Shown piece by piece: positions 55,055 through 64,000 of a stretch of DNA of 64,000 bases. Positions within the stretch are counted from its first letter, which is position 1. Each line of letters starts with the position of its first letter. Under the pieces are notes generated by a model. It ran no database searches. It was not told the origin of the DNA and saw only the letters and a list, made by a program, of their open reading frames with translations. The stretch spans positions 3,286,001 through 3,350,000 of the forward strand of contig NZ_CP014608.1 of the NCBI RefSeq assembly GCF_001586165.1, written 5' to 3'. The translations under genes and the position numbers were made by a program. The DNA is from Obesumbacterium proteus (GTDB taxonomy: Bacteria > Pseudomonadota > Gammaproteobacteria > Enterobacterales > Enterobacteriaceae).

Positions 55055-55450
55055 TTAGCTAAAGAATTTACTTTTCAACATATCTAATCCTGCACTAACC
55101 AATGAGTTTCCTTGTGGGATCTCACCGTTAGGTGACAGGCCATCAACCAATTTAGGTAAATAGGTTGCCAACAGCTGTGATGCGCTGTCGGTGTTAATAC
55201 CGAGAGAGCTTGCAAGCGCGGTGATGGATTCAACACTAAACACATTCTCGACTTGTTGGCCAGAAATAGGTTGGTTGCTGCCATTGCTAATCCATGACTC
55301 AACAATACTGCCAAGTCCTTGGCTTTGGAATTTTTCAACTAACGCAGCAATACCACCTTGCTGCTCTACCCAAGCTAAGATAGCTTGAACGTGATCGCCG
55401 TTTTCACCTTGGCTACCTAAAATGCCGCCCAGATTATCTAATAATCCCAT
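55055..55450 (-). CDS. YidB family (DUF937) protein
   Basis: 131 residues from ATG 55450. VQAILAWVEQQGGIAALVEKF (about 21-41) and LLATYLPKLVDGLSPNGEIP match E. coli YidB; I do not assign yidB itself because the locus differs. The family has unknown function. The longer open frame upstream has no homology and is not used. Confidence 0.88.
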   Translation of the reverse strand: MGLLDNLGGILGSQGENGDHVQAILAWVEQQGGIAALVEKFQSQGLGSIVESWISNGSNQPISGQQVENVFSVESITALASSLGINTDSASQLLATYLPKLVDGLSPNGEIPQGNSLVSAGLDMLKSKFFS

Positions 55451-55702
55451 GATGTAACTCCAAATTCGATAAATAATAAGGAAACTTAATACTTCGTTGG
55501 GACAGTATACCGTGCATGGCCTTGAAGCCAATGGCTAAAGTATGGCTAAGAATCGATGAATAGGATGATATTTAACCGATAAAATGACTTTCGGATCAAT
55601 CTTAAAACGCTGGTTAATTTAAGCAAAAAAAGGCGATGGGTTTGAATAATGCTCATTCTTCTCCTAGGCTTATAGAACACAATAGCTACAAGGAAAGAGA
55701 AA

Positions 55703-56041
55703 ATGAAATTTACAAAATCAGCTGTTATGGGAATCGCCGCACTGACGACGGCTTTAGCATTATCTGCCTGTAGTACTTACGATCGTGCGGCAAGTTACGT
55801 TACCGAACCTGTAGTTAAAGATGTTAAAGTTGGTATGACTAAACAACAGGTTGTTGATATTGCTGGCCAGCCAGCAACCAGCATTACCATGGTTAATGCC
55901 CGTGGTACCTGTAGCACTTATCTGATTAGTGGAACAGATAAAAAGCCGCAAAACTATTTTGTTAGTTTTGATGATACCGGAAAGGTTCTCAATAAGGGCT
56001 ACCAGTCTTGCTCTGAATATGACACCAATCCACAAAAATAA
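55703..56041 (+). CDS. osmE: Osmotically inducible lipoprotein OsmE
   Basis: 112 residues. The signal peptide ends in a lipobox (SAC, about 21-23). The mature part has the SmpA/BamE-like fold with VGMTKQQVVDIAGQPA, and RGTCSTYLI and YQSCSEYDTNP are conserved with E. coli OsmE. It is induced by high osmolarity in E. coli. AAGGA precedes the ATG and a terminator follows. Confidence 0.93.
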   Translation: MKFTKSAVMGIAALTTALALSACSTYDRAASYVTEPVVKDVKVGMTKQQVVDIAGQPATSITMVNARGTCSTYLISGTDKKPQNYFVSFDDTGKVLNKGYQSCSEYDTNPQK

Positions 56042-56074
56042 ATCTCGATGATGTTAATAAATTCGCGTTTTCAG

Positions 56075-56099
56075 GCGGCCTTTTAGGCCGCTTTATTTT
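56075..56099 (+). terminator. Terminator of osmE
   Basis: GCGGCC-TTTTA-GGCCGC hairpin followed by a T-rich tail. Confidence 0.85.
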
Positions 56100-56310
56100 G
56101 CATATTAACTACTTGGTTGTTTTCTGTGCTCTAGCTCACGCTTTAATTGACATAAATTTCAAATCTCACTAAGCTCCACTTCAACACTGATAGCCAATAT
56201 CTGTGCGTAAGCGTTCACGTCATCCAACGCATTTAATCCTGTTTGTTATTTATGCAGGGGAGAAGGCGTTTCTTTTTGGCTTTCTCCTTGCTTTTGGAGT
56301 TAGCACTTGT

Positions 56311-57507
56311 ATGTCTCAATCTCATTTTATTAGCACCCCCAAAGCAAATCATGCGCTGTTTCCTTTGACGTCAGCCGTTTTTCTTACTTATCTCACGGTA
56401 GGATTACCTTTACCGGTTATTCCCTTATATGTGCATAACCAATTAGGGATGAGTAATACCATGGTGGGGATCGCCGTGGGAATGCAGTTTCTTGCAACGG
56501 TACTTACTCGCGGTTATGCGGGGCGGCTTGCGGATCAGCAGGGAGCAAAACGCTCCACGCTTCAAGGCATGTTGGCCTGTTCATTGGCGGGCGTTGCTTA
56601 TCTATTGGCGGCATTACTGCCGGTTGATGCTATGACCAAATTTATCATTCTTTTGGCTGGTCGTTTAGTATTAGGCTTTGGTGAAAGCCAGCTGTTAACC
56701 GGAAATTTAACCTGGGGTTTGGGCCTATTAGGACCATCTCGCTCTGGTAAAGTGATGTCATGGACGGGCATGGCCATTTACGGTGCTCTGGCGGCAGGTG
56801 CGCCGCTTGGCTTACTGTTAAATCAACATTGGGGATTTGCCGCATTAGGCATTTCTACGCTTATTTTACCGCTTGTTGCTATTTTGATTAATTTCAAAGT
56901 AAAGCCTGTCGCGCCTCATGCGGGGCAGCGTATTCCTATGTGGCGGATGCTGGGTAAAATTTGGCAACCGGGCGTGGCTCTTGCGCTGCAAGGAGTCGGT
57001 TTTGCGGTAATTGGCACGTTCATTTCACTATTATTTAGCGCTCACGGTTGGGCGCATGCAGGATTGGCACTCACCAGCTTCGGGCTCTCTTTTGTTTTAA
57101 TGCGAGTATTGTTTGGTCAGTTGCCAGACCGAATGGGGGGAATGAAGGTCGCTATTGCATCGCTGGTGGTTGAAACCATTGGGCTGGTTTTGATTTATTT
57201 AGCAAGCACCTCCATTGTGGCTCTTATTGGCGCAGCCTTAACGGGAGCAGGGTGCTCACTCATGTTCCCTGCATTGGGTGTTGAAGTTGTGAAAAGGGTA
57301 CCGGTTCATGTACGTGGTACGGCGATGGGCGGATATGCTGCTTTTCAGGATGTTTCTTACGCTATCGCAGGGCCGCTGACCGGTGTTCTGGCAACTACGC
57401 TGGGCTATTCGTCGGTATTTGCCGTGGGAGCCGCATGCTCGGCGCTGGGTATTATCGTCATTCTGCTCTTCTTGCGACCAGTTGCATCACAGCAAGTTGA
57501 GTCTTAA
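56311..57507 (+). CDS. MFS transporter (YhhS/YfcJ family)
   Basis: 398 residues, twelve membrane helices. VGIAVGMQFLATVLTRGYAGRLADQQGAKR is the major facilitator motif A region (about 48-77). LGFGESQLLTGNLTWGLGLLG and GAGCSLMFPALGVEVVKRVP match the YhhS/YfcJ group (arabinose-type efflux). I chose ATG 56311, which gives the family length; upstream codons to 56203 add a poor extension. The export substrate is unknown. Confidence 0.87.
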   Translation: MSQSHFISTPKANHALFPLTSAVFLTYLTVGLPLPVIPLYVHNQLGMSNTMVGIAVGMQFLATVLTRGYAGRLADQQGAKRSTLQGMLACSLAGVAYLLAALLPVDAMTKFIILLAGRLVLGFGESQLLTGNLTWGLGLLGPSRSGKVMSWTGMAIYGALAAGAPLGLLLNQHWGFAALGISTLILPLVAILINFKVKPVAPHAGQRIPMWRMLGKIWQPGVALALQGVGFAVIGTFISLLFSAHGWAHAGLALTSFGLSFVLMRVLFGQLPDRMGGMKVAIASLVVETIGLVLIYLASTSIVALIGAALTGAGCSLMFPALGVEVVKRVPVHVRGTAMGGYAAFQDVSYAIAGPLTGVLATTLGYSSVFAVGAACSALGIIVILLFLRPVASQQVES

Positions 57508-57512
57508 GGGAT

Positions 57513-57542
57513 AAAAAATCAAGGCCTCGAATGAGGCCTTGA
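57513..57542 (-). terminator. Terminator of the small exported peptide gene
   Basis: TCAAGGCCTC-GAAT-GAGGCCTTGA, 10 bp stem, followed by T6 on the minus strand. It can also end the MFS gene, but the T run faces the minus strand. Confidence 0.8.
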
Positions 57543-57585
57543 TTCTAGAGATAAATTGAGTTTGGAATAGAGCCACCAGTAGGTG

Positions 57586-57690
57586 TTATCCCGTCCCGCC
57601 ATTTGGGTGGGTTTCCGCCGGGTAAGCCATCGAGGTGGCCGACATTGTGCTTGAAGCAACAACCAACACTAATGAAATCAACTTCTTCAT
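57586..57690 (-). CDS. Small exported peptide gene, possibly frameshifted
   Basis: Reads MKKLISLVLVVASSTMSATS, with a signal peptide (about 1-22, MAYPAE) followed by HPNGGTG and a stop. AAGGAG lies a few bases before the ATG. With one extra G in the GGG run (near 57590) the frame would continue 14 more residues (ITPTGGSIPNSIYL) to a stop at 57545, just before the terminator. I list the frame as read. Confidence 0.6.
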   Translation of the reverse strand: MKKLISLVLVVASSTMSATSMAYPAETHPNGGTG

Positions 57691-57973
57691 TTGACTCCTT
57701 CATGACCTGCGGTTTAAGTACCATAACGCGATGCTTCAATGCGAAGCGTGATCGGGTTCACCCTCTGAGTAAATGGTTAGAATTCAGTTATTAATTCATT
57801 GTTATTAAGCGTAATTATTCGCTTTACAATTTTGGCACGTGAAAATGACGCATCTAATGGCGGCTGAAAACGAAGTATCTTAGATATTCTGCTAAGCTTA
57901 ATAGGATTAAATTTATCAACGATATCAATTGTGCTCGCCAATTTAGGTTGGGCATTGGCTATTGGAGGTCTAA

Positions 57974-58411
57974 ATGGGTTTGCTAAGTTTCGTTAAAGAT
58001 GCGGGAGAAAAACTTTGGGATGCGGTGAGTGGAAACCGTGATGACAAACTCAAAGAGCATATCAATAAGCTTGGTTTACCAGGAGCCGATAAGGTTGACG
58101 TAAAAGTTGCCGATGATGGTACCGCAACGGTGTCAGGCGAGGGCGTGAGTCAGGAACTGAAAGAGAAGATCTTGGTTGCGATTGGTAACGTCGCGGGGAT
58201 CAGCAAAGTAGACGATCAGCTCGCGGCTGCGCAGTCTGGTGTTGAAAGCCATTTTTATACGGTCAAAACAGGTGATACGCTTAGTGCGATTGCCAAAGCA
58301 CAGTATGGCAACGCCAATGACTACATGCGTATTTTTGAAGCCAATAAACCGATGCTGTCGCATCCAGATAAAATCTATCCCGGGCAGACGCTAATTATTC
58401 CACAAAAATAA
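57974..58411 (+). CDS. kbp: Potassium-binding protein Kbp (BON and LysM domains)
   Basis: 145 residues. The BON domain (about 20-85) is followed by a C-terminal LysM (YTVKTGDTLSAIAKAQYGNANDYMRIFEANKP). E. coli Kbp (YgaU) is a cytoplasmic K+ sensor needed for normal growth in high K+. GGAGG precedes the ATG, and a terminator follows. Confidence 0.94.
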   Translation: MGLLSFVKDAGEKLWDAVSGNRDDKLKEHINKLGLPGADKVDVKVADDGTATVSGEGVSQELKEKILVAIGNVAGISKVDDQLAAAQSGVESHFYTVKTGDTLSAIAKAQYGNANDYMRIFEANKPMLSHPDKIYPGQTLIIPQK

Positions 58412-58439
58412 TTGGGTCATCGGTTCATAAAGTGTTTAT

Positions 58440-58464
58440 AAGCCGCTTATGCGGCTTTTTTTGC
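58440..58464 (+). terminator. Terminator of kbp
   Basis: AAGCCGC-TTAT-GCGGCTT stem followed by T6. Confidence 0.88.
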
Positions 58465-58564
58465 GCCACATGTTATCCATGAAATGCCATTTTATCCCTC
58501 GCCGATATGCGTTATGTCGTTGTCTTGCTATTATCGAGCAACAAAAAATAACGAGGCCTATCGG

Positions 58565-59032
58565 ATGAAAAAGATTCTTACCCTATGTTTGAGTTCGCTA
58601 TTATTGGCAGGGTGCGCAAGCAACGAGGGGCAATCGCCGTTTAAGAGCTATTTCTCCTGCGATATCCCTGCGGCGAGTCACTATCCTACCATCGAGTCTA
58701 CGTCGGATTTACTCGTAAATATGCGCAAGCTGGGTGTTGATGCGGAACGTAAAAACGTTGTGGCGGCACAGTGGGAACAGCAAACCACAGATGCCAATGA
58801 GAAAGCGAAAATTGAGTCCTGCAGCAGTGAAATACGTCAAGCATCCGTACAGATCGTTCAACCACAGGTTAATCGAGTTCAACAGGTGACGACAGATCCC
58901 GCTCAGTTAACCGCGCTTAATGACGTCCATACCAAATGGCTGGCCTATATGAATTCCATTACGTTAAAAGGCACCGATGCCTCTTTAGCTAAAGCGTTCA
59001 ATAATGCGGCTGATAAGCTTGAGAGTATGTGA
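58565..59032 (+). CDS. Lipoprotein of unknown function
   Basis: 155 residues from ATG 58565. MKKILTLCLSSLLLAGCASN is a typical lipoprotein signal with the lipidated Cys. The rest is predicted mostly alpha-helical and rich in Gln, with Cys in SCDIP and SCSSE. I recognise no domain. The upstream open frame to 58484 has no signal. Confidence 0.8.
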   Translation: MKKILTLCLSSLLLAGCASNEGQSPFKSYFSCDIPAASHYPTIESTSDLLVNMRKLGVDAERKNVVAAQWEQQTTDANEKAKIESCSSEIRQASVQIVQPQVNRVQQVTTDPAQLTALNDVHTKWLAYMNSITLKGTDASLAKAFNNAADKLESM

Positions 59033-59058
59033 GATTAGCTTCGGATTTTGTTTAAAAA

Positions 59059-59085
59059 AAGCACCTAAATAGAATTTAGGTGCTT
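59059..59085 (-). terminator. Terminator of the second porin
   Basis: AAGCACCTAAA pairs with TTTAGGTGCTT, followed by T7 on the minus strand, 22 bases beyond the porin stop. Confidence 0.87.
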
Positions 59086-59106
59086 AACAGATATGTTTGA
59101 TTTAGC

Positions 59107-60270
59107 TTAGAAGTCGTAACGCAGACGAACCAAGTTCAGGTCACTTTTATTGTCTGTGGTATTAGTGAATACATGTTCGACGTCGATCTGGAAACCATAG
59201 TCAAACTTGGTAGAAATACCCAGCGTCTGATGGTTGCTCTGATAATCACGACCGGTGTTAAATTTCAGACGGTCACCAGCATAATAAGGTGTGATATTTT
59301 TCACCAGATATTGGCTGATTGGGAAAGTGTAACCCGCATAATATTCAACGCCGTAGCCATTTCCAGCAAAGTAATCATGACGATTTTTAACACCGGTCAT
59401 CAAGAAATTACGATACCAACCGGCAGATGCTGCCAGAGTCCAATTGTCAGGTTTCCAGCTTAAACCAGAACCCAGCAACTGCTGACCATTATCATTTTTG
59501 CCACTATCCGCACCGTTATTTTGTTTGATGCTTTGTTGAATATAGCTGTACGCGGTACCCCACGTTAATTCATCGGTGATGTGGTAATCCACACCCAGTG
59601 CGCCGCCGCCTTTACGTTGATAGCGCAGCGGGTTGCCGTTATTTACGCCGGCAGGGTGGGAATCATCATGTAAAACACCGCCTACATATAGATCAACGGG
59701 CCCAAAGGTATTTTTATACTGGACCAGATTGTAGCTGCGGTATGAGCCGTCGTAGTTGCCGTTATAACCGTTACCTGGAGCCTGAGCCTGCATATCGAAG
59801 TCCCAGATATCCGTTTTAGCGCCTACAACGGTGTAGTAGATACTATTTTGCTTACCGTAGGTTAGAGTACCCCACGTTGCGCTTTTCAAACCTCCGAACA
59901 ACATGCGACGGTCAGTGTTTGCTGCGCCATCTGCATAATGATTATCCCAGTTAAATAGTGCTGGAACATTCACTCCCAGTTCGTAGTAACCAATCAGGCT
60001 AACATCGTCGAACAGGTAATAATCAGCGGAGAAACGGAAACGCGTTCCGCCGTCATAACCGTTGCGCTTATAAGAGCCTTTATCGCTGTTACCCATTTCA
60101 TCAATAAACTGCGGACGAATACTACCGCCAACCTGAAACTTCAAACGGCTAAGTGGATCGCCAGCCTGAGGATCTTGCTCTAACAGCGTGATTTCTGCGA
60201 GCGAGGAGAAAGACGCACAACCCAATGCCACAGCTAATACAATTTTTTTCGCCACATGATGTTTAATCAT
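59107..60270 (-). CDS. Outer-membrane porin (Gram-negative porin family)
   Basis: 387 residues. A signal peptide ends SSLAEITLLE. The mature protein has a barrel with many aromatic-flanked strands and ends VRLRYDF, the terminal Phe of outer-membrane barrels. It is not an OmpC relative; the sequence resembles carbohydrate- or specific-type porins without a clear match. No signature for a known substrate is visible. It has its own terminator and a 700-base upstream region. Confidence 0.85.
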   Translation of the reverse strand: MIKHHVAKKIVLAVALGCASFSSLAEITLLEQDPQAGDPLSRLKFQVGGSIRPQFIDEMGNSDKGSYKRNGYDGGTRFRFSADYYLFDDVSLIGYYELGVNVPALFNWDNHYADGAANTDRRMLFGGLKSATWGTLTYGKQNSIYYTVVGAKTDIWDFDMQAQAPGNGYNGNYDGSYRSYNLVQYKNTFGPVDLYVGGVLHDDSHPAGVNNGNPLRYQRKGGGALGVDYHITDELTWGTAYSYIQQSIKQNNGADSGKNDNGQQLLGSGLSWKPDNWTLAASAGWYRNFLMTGVKNRHDYFAGNGYGVEYYAGYTFPISQYLVKNITPYYAGDRLKFNTGRDYQSNHQTLGISTKFDYGFQIDVEHVFTNTTDNKSDLNLVRLRYDF

Positions 60271-60997
60271 TTTTTATCCCTGACGTATCAACGAATGTTT
60301 AATTTACACTCGCAATTGTTTTATAAGTAAAATAATGGAAATACATAAAGTCTGATATATGTCGCAGCCACTAAATGCGATGTGCATTCAACTATATAGC
60401 GCAATAAATTGCAACAATAGTCACGTGTTTAAACTAAATAATTGGAACTGAAGTTTTAATTTTGCTGAAAATTAATGCAAGTTTCAAACTGCCGCATTAA
60501 TTTCGCTCAATCCTAATACAAGAAGGGCAATAATCCAACTAGATTAGGTGTCGTTGGTGAATGGAAGTTGAGCAAAAATTAGAAAATAATAACGGATCTG
60601 AATTAGTACATCCTTGCAGTGCTGCTGAGTTATTATCACGTTGTGCAATGGTCATTTGACGGAATTGCTGGAAAGCAGAAAAGATGTTTTTAAATTGGAT
60701 TTAATACACTCAATAATACTTATTAGCTCTAGTTTTTAGATTCGATTTATGCGAAAGCTTAAAACGCATTAAAGTTAATATATTTAAATAACTAAGGTAA
60801 TAAACAACGCGGCTCCTAGAAGTCATATCAGAAAATATGTATCTCTCGCTTAAAGCTATTTATTCTTGTTGTAAATTTCACTGCTGTTTTCGTACTTGCT
60901 ATCAATACTTTTTAGCAAGAAATACTTATATATCGCTCTCTACACTTACTTTACATGATAGTGAAACGTAGCGAGCTTTACTTTTATTACTCTAAAT
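60271..60997. other. AT-rich region upstream of the porin
   Basis: About 730 bases with no supported gene. It holds the porin promoter on the minus strand and, at its right end, the region beyond the SdsR terminator and perhaps the promoter of an antisense RNA (RyeA) on the plus strand. Confidence 0.5.
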
Positions 60998-61101
60998 AAA
61001 AAGAGACCTGATACGATTCCTGTATCAGGTCTAGGGTAATGGCTCTTGGGAGAGAGCCGTGCGCTAAAAGTTGGCATTAATGCAGGCTTGGATTGCCTTG
61101 C
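60998..61101 (-). ncRNA. sdsR: Small RNA SdsR (RyeB)
   Basis: The minus strand begins GCAAGGCAAT, continues with GCCTGCATTAATGCCAACTT, then TTAGCGCACGGCTCTCTCCC, and ends in a perfect 11-bp stem (61004-61014/61022-61032) and T5. All segments match E. coli SdsR by memory and the length of 104 bases is the same. SdsR is a sigma-S-dependent Hfq-binding RNA that represses ompD, mutS and others. Its position near yebY and letB (yebT) matches E. coli. An antisense RNA RyeA probably lies on the plus strand. Confidence 0.95.
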
Positions 61102-61349
61102 TATTTAAGAGTAGTCGACGGTATTTTTTTTGCCAGTTTTTAGCAAATTATGCTGTAGAAGAGAGTTGTTGCAAATGTTAAGTCTTTCTTTTGCTGGGGG
61201 ATGCGTTTGTGCGAGAGATTACACCATTACTAAAGTCTTGCTCTATCTATGTCTATGACTTCTCGTTAAGCGTAGCGTTTGTTGAGTCGGAGAGTGGGGT
61301 TGACGGCGTGAAAAATGAGGTTATCTGAAACTTGAGTCAATTATAGATT
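61102..61349. other. Region between SdsR and letB
   Basis: About 250 bases with the SdsR promoter and, on the plus strand, the likely body of the RyeA antisense RNA. No gene seen. Confidence 0.5.
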
Positions 61350-61376
61350 AAAAAAACACCGCCAATTGGCGGTGTT
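61350..61376 (-). terminator. Terminator of letB
   Basis: AACACCGCC-AATT-GGCGGTGTT, 9-bp stem, followed on the minus strand by T7, 20 bases beyond the letB stop. Confidence 0.92.
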
Positions 61377-61395
61377 TGTGGTTAAGTTTATGGCG

Positions 61396-64000
61396 CTAGC
61401 GAAGGGGGATCGCGGTACCCCAGCTTTGCCATTTATCCGGCGCATTATCATTAAGTAGGTAATGCGTATTTGGTTGAGCCTGCGGGGCAAGCGGAGTGGT
61501 GGGTGGCGTTGCAAAGGCGATGCCGCCGCGAATAAATTGCTGGAATGTGCCCGTTTTGACCATTCCGCCCGTTAACCCAAACTCTACGTTGTAGCCTGAA
61601 GCAAGCCAGAATACTGAGTTTTCACGCACCAGCTTTTGGTATTTCTTGCTAATACGTAGCGCTACGTGCACGCGGTCAGACATTGAACCCAGATACAGGC
61701 CCGTCACGGTACCCACTTCGATGCCTCGGAAAAGAACCGGAGTGCCAATTTGTAGCGATCCCGTTTCTGGTGCATCGACAATCACGCTCAGCCCATCGAG
61801 ATAGCGTGAATCTGCGATCGAGGCTTGTTGTAGCTCGAAAGTACGCATGGTGCGGCCATGGCCCGGTTCTAAGTTGATATAGGGCTGTAGCAATGTCTCT
61901 AAGTTACTGACGCCAGTGGCAGAAATCTCAGGGGTGACGATAGAGAAGCGCGTTCCTTGACGTGCAAAAGAGTCTACATATTCTGGGTAAAGCACCGCTT
62001 TCGCTAACACTTCGTTGCGTTCATTGGAGAGTTTTAGCGATTCAACCTGCCCAATATCGATGCCGAGGTAGCGAATTGGCATGCCAGCAGAGAGTTTTGA
62101 CGCATCGTAAGTACGTAAGGTGATCTGGCTACCAATGGCTCGGGCAGCCGTTTCTGAAGCATAGAGCTCAAGCTTCTGCCCCTTGGTAACGCTTACGCCT
62201 TCTATGTTGTCAAAGCTAACAGCGCCTTTGATTGCGCGATCCAGCGGAGAGGCCTGAATCGTCAAGCCGCTGCCGTTGAGCTGTACTTTAGCTCCACCTT
62301 CCGCCCAGAAAATAGTCTGCGGTGTCAGCAGTTTTCGGTAGGCTGGTTGAATATACACATCGACTTCAAACTCATTGGATTTCGGCCGAACATCCACAAT
62401 TTCGCCAACTTGGAATTTGCGATACAGCACAACTGAGCCTGCTTGTATGTCAGGTAAGGTTTCTGCGCGCAAAGTCAGGGTTGATGGAGGAAGATTACCG
62501 GTGATGCCTTGTTCCGCGTGTTCGCTGTTTTGATACAGCGGGTACTTATCCTTGGGATCGCCTTTGCTGCCTGGGATCACGCGAATACCGCCATCTAACC
62601 ATTCTTGTGCGCTTGCACCGAGCACTTGAACACCGTCAACGCCAAACTTAACGTCAAGACGGCTGTTGACCACAAACTTGCTGTCGGCATGAATACGGCT
62701 GCGATACTGCGGTTCAATAGCAACGTCGAAGACAACCGCGTTGTCTTTCAGAACGCGGCTAAGAACTTGGCCAATTTTAATCCCGTTCATGCTGATAGGC
62801 TGCCCAACGTCCACGCCATAGCTTTGCGATGCGCTGAGTGATAGCTTAAGGATATTGGGCTGTTGCAGCAGCGACTCGGCGCTTGGCAACACGGCGAAAT
62901 GGTTTTGTGGTTCACCTTCGCCGGGAAGCAGTTCAAATACGTTGCCCGTGAGAAGCTGGCTCAGTTTGGCATTATCCAAGCTGAGGCGAGGGCTGGTCAT
63001 TTTAATACGCGTCCCGCTGCGCATCAGATCGACGATGCTAGGGTCAATCGTTAATTCACCGGTGACTTTGCTGTCTTTCTCCAGCGTCATTTTGGTGAGC
63101 GTACCGACCTGTAACCCTTGGTAGATAAGCGGCGTTCTGTCCGCGGTTAGGCCATCACCGTTGGGTAAATCTAAACCGATGACAACGCCGCGCTGGCTGT
63201 GGGCCAGATCGGGGTAGAGCGTGTAGTTGTGGTTGGCGACGGCCTGCTTGCCACCCTGCGGTGAGTCAAAGGCAATCGCACCATTCACTAACGCGGCCAT
63301 GCTTTCCATCTGTACCGAAATGCCGTCTAGGGCAAAATCGCCTTTGAAACCAGAGACATTCCAGAAACGGCTGTTATCTTTCACCAAATTAGCAAAGCGC
63401 TTATCGATTAACACATCGATGCTTACGCCTTGCTGGTTTTCGGCAATCGTAAAATCATAGACTTTACCTACCGGGATTTTACGGTAATAAACGAGGGAGC
63501 CGGTGCTTAAAGATCCCAGATCGGGAGCAAACAAGTGGATTAGCAGTTCACCGGTATTAAGACGAAACTTAGGCTGAGTATCCAGTGCGACGAAATGTTG
63601 GCTAGGTTTACCCGTACCCGGCATCATCCCAATGTAGTTGCCGCCGACTAGCGCGTCTAATCCAGAGATCCCCGCCAGCGATGCTTTAGGCGTGACAAGC
63701 CAAAACTGGGTGCCATCACGCAGCGCGTCTTTCATATCGCTTTTAATGCTCACGCTGACTTCAATTTTATTGAGGTCATTGCTCAGCGCTATCTTTTGGA
63801 CCGTCCCAACCTCAACGCCTTGATAGCGTACCGGCGTGCGGCCAGCGACCAAGCCTGCCGCCGATTGGAAATCGATAATGACAGTATCGCCACGCTCTTG
63901 CATCGTGGAGTAAATCAGCCAGCCTGCGATCAGAAGGGCGATAAAAGGTAATAACCAAAACGGTGAGATACGACGTTTACGTCGTAGCGTCGCGTTAGTC
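61396..64000 (-). CDS. letB: Lipid-transport MCE protein LetB, 5' end cut by the window
   Basis: 867 residues are in the window and the frame is open to its right edge; the real start lies outside. A cytoplasmic basic stretch (RRKRRIS) and a membrane helix (about residues 13-30 of the visible part) are followed by seven MCE domains, recognised by repeated motifs such as TPVRYQGVEVGTV, MPIRYLGIDIGQV and TPVLFRGIEVGTV. These stack as rings to form a lipid tunnel across the periplasm with LetA. It is E. coli YebT. The internal start at 63903 is only the first ATG. Confidence 0.96.
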   Translation of the reverse strand, partial: TNATLRRKRRISPFWLLPFIALLIAGWLIYSTMQERGDTVIIDFQSAAGLVAGRTPVRYQGVEVGTVQKIALSNDLNKIEVSVSIKSDMKDALRDGTQFWLVTPKASLAGISGLDALVGGNYIGMMPGTGKPSQHFVALDTQPKFRLNTGELLIHLFAPDLGSLSTGSLVYYRKIPVGKVYDFTIAENQQGVSIDVLIDKRFANLVKDNSRFWNVSGFKGDFALDGISVQMESMAALVNGAIAFDSPQGGKQAVANHNYTLYPDLAHSQRGVVIGLDLPNGDGLTADRTPLIYQGLQVGTLTKMTLEKDSKVTGELTIDPSIVDLMRSGTRIKMTSPRLSLDNAKLSQLLTGNVFELLPGEGEPQNHFAVLPSAESLLQQPNILKLSLSASQSYGVDVGQPISMNGIKIGQVLSRVLKDNAVVFDVAIEPQYRSRIHADSKFVVNSRLDVKFGVDGVQVLGASAQEWLDGGIRVIPGSKGDPKDKYPLYQNSEHAEQGITGNLPPSTLTLRAETLPDIQAGSVVLYRKFQVGEIVDVRPKSNEFEVDVYIQPAYRKLLTPQTIFWAEGGAKVQLNGSGLTIQASPLDRAIKGAVSFDNIEGVSVTKGQKLELYASETAARAIGSQITLRTYDASKLSAGMPIRYLGIDIGQVESLKLSNERNEVLAKAVLYPEYVDSFARQGTRFSIVTPEISATGVSNLETLLQPYINLEPGHGRTMRTFELQQASIADSRYLDGLSVIVDAPETGSLQIGTPVLFRGIEVGTVTGLYLGSMSDRVHVALRISKKYQKLVRENSVFWLASGYNVEFGLTGGMVKTGTFQQFIRGGIAFATPPTTPLAPQAQPNTHYLLNDNAPDKWQSWGTAIPLR

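Noticed and set aside
57545..57739. 64-codon minus-strand frame reading MKHRVMVLKPQV
   Set aside because: The overlapping frame starting MKKLISLV has a signal peptide and a proper ribosome binding site and is the likely gene.

Overview
The window is chromosomal DNA of a member of the Enterobacterales. Most proteins are close relatives of Escherichia coli K-12 proteins and several blocks keep E. coli gene order. The B12 genes between rluB and yciK, the lineage-specific small genes and the moderate divergence suggest a Hafniaceae-type organism (Hafnia/Obesumbacterium). That assignment is inference from recalled similarity, not from a search.

Layout. 1-12.7 kb: a small membrane protein, a metallo-beta-lactamase-fold hydrolase, then rluB, cobS-cobC-btuR (late cobalamin steps), yciK, sohB, yciN, topA, cysB and pagP. 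13.4-23.7 kb matches the E. coli 41-minute region: yobF-cspC, a laccase-domain protein, rlmA, mntP behind a yybP-ykoY manganese riboswitch and a Fur box, yobD, manXYZ, yoaE and pdeD. 24.0-29.5 kb is an accessory insertion: a lactose/cellobiose-type PTS (IIC, IIB, IIA) in one operon with an aspartylglucosaminidase-type hydrolase and an M17 aminopeptidase, divergent from a domesticated transposase-like regulator. 29.6-34.1 kb returns to the 41-minute set (sdaA, nudL, pabB, yoaH) and carries an ERIC repeat. 34.1-43.1 kb holds purT, cfa, a second cold-shock gene, a GNAT acetyltransferase, yebG, yqfB, yebF, a degenerate EAL protein and ptrB. 43.2-47.4 kb has an alpha/beta hydrolase and the nucleoside-salvage set nupX, rihB, yeiL. 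47.5-49.8 kb has an OmpC-type porin, a divergent MicF-like sRNA and a 36-residue basic protein. 50.1-64.0 kb has yobA-yebZ-yebY, pfkB, many small envelope proteins, osmE, an MFS transporter, kbp, a second porin, the sRNA SdsR and most of letB, which runs off the right edge.

The most interesting system is the 24.0-29.5 kb operon. The hydrolase keeps the aspartylglucosaminidase active-site residues and has no signal peptide. It sits with a sugar PTS and a peptidase but no phospho-glycosidase. I infer a pathway that imports and phosphorylates N-glycan-linked asparagine (GlcNAc-Asn or a related glyco-amino acid) and splits it in the cytoplasm to GlcNAc-6-P, aspartate and ammonia. The neighbouring regulator looks like an IS481-type transposase that has lost its DDE residues.

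Three genes (mntP, yebY and a small exported peptide gene) each look one base out of frame at a homopolymer. Either the assembly has homopolymer errors or these are real frameshifts. Several real genes are too short for routine ORF calling: yobF (38 aa), a Lys/Arg-rich protein (36 aa), a membrane peptide (44 aa) and an exported peptide (34 aa). No tRNA, rRNA, CRISPR array or intact insertion sequence was found.
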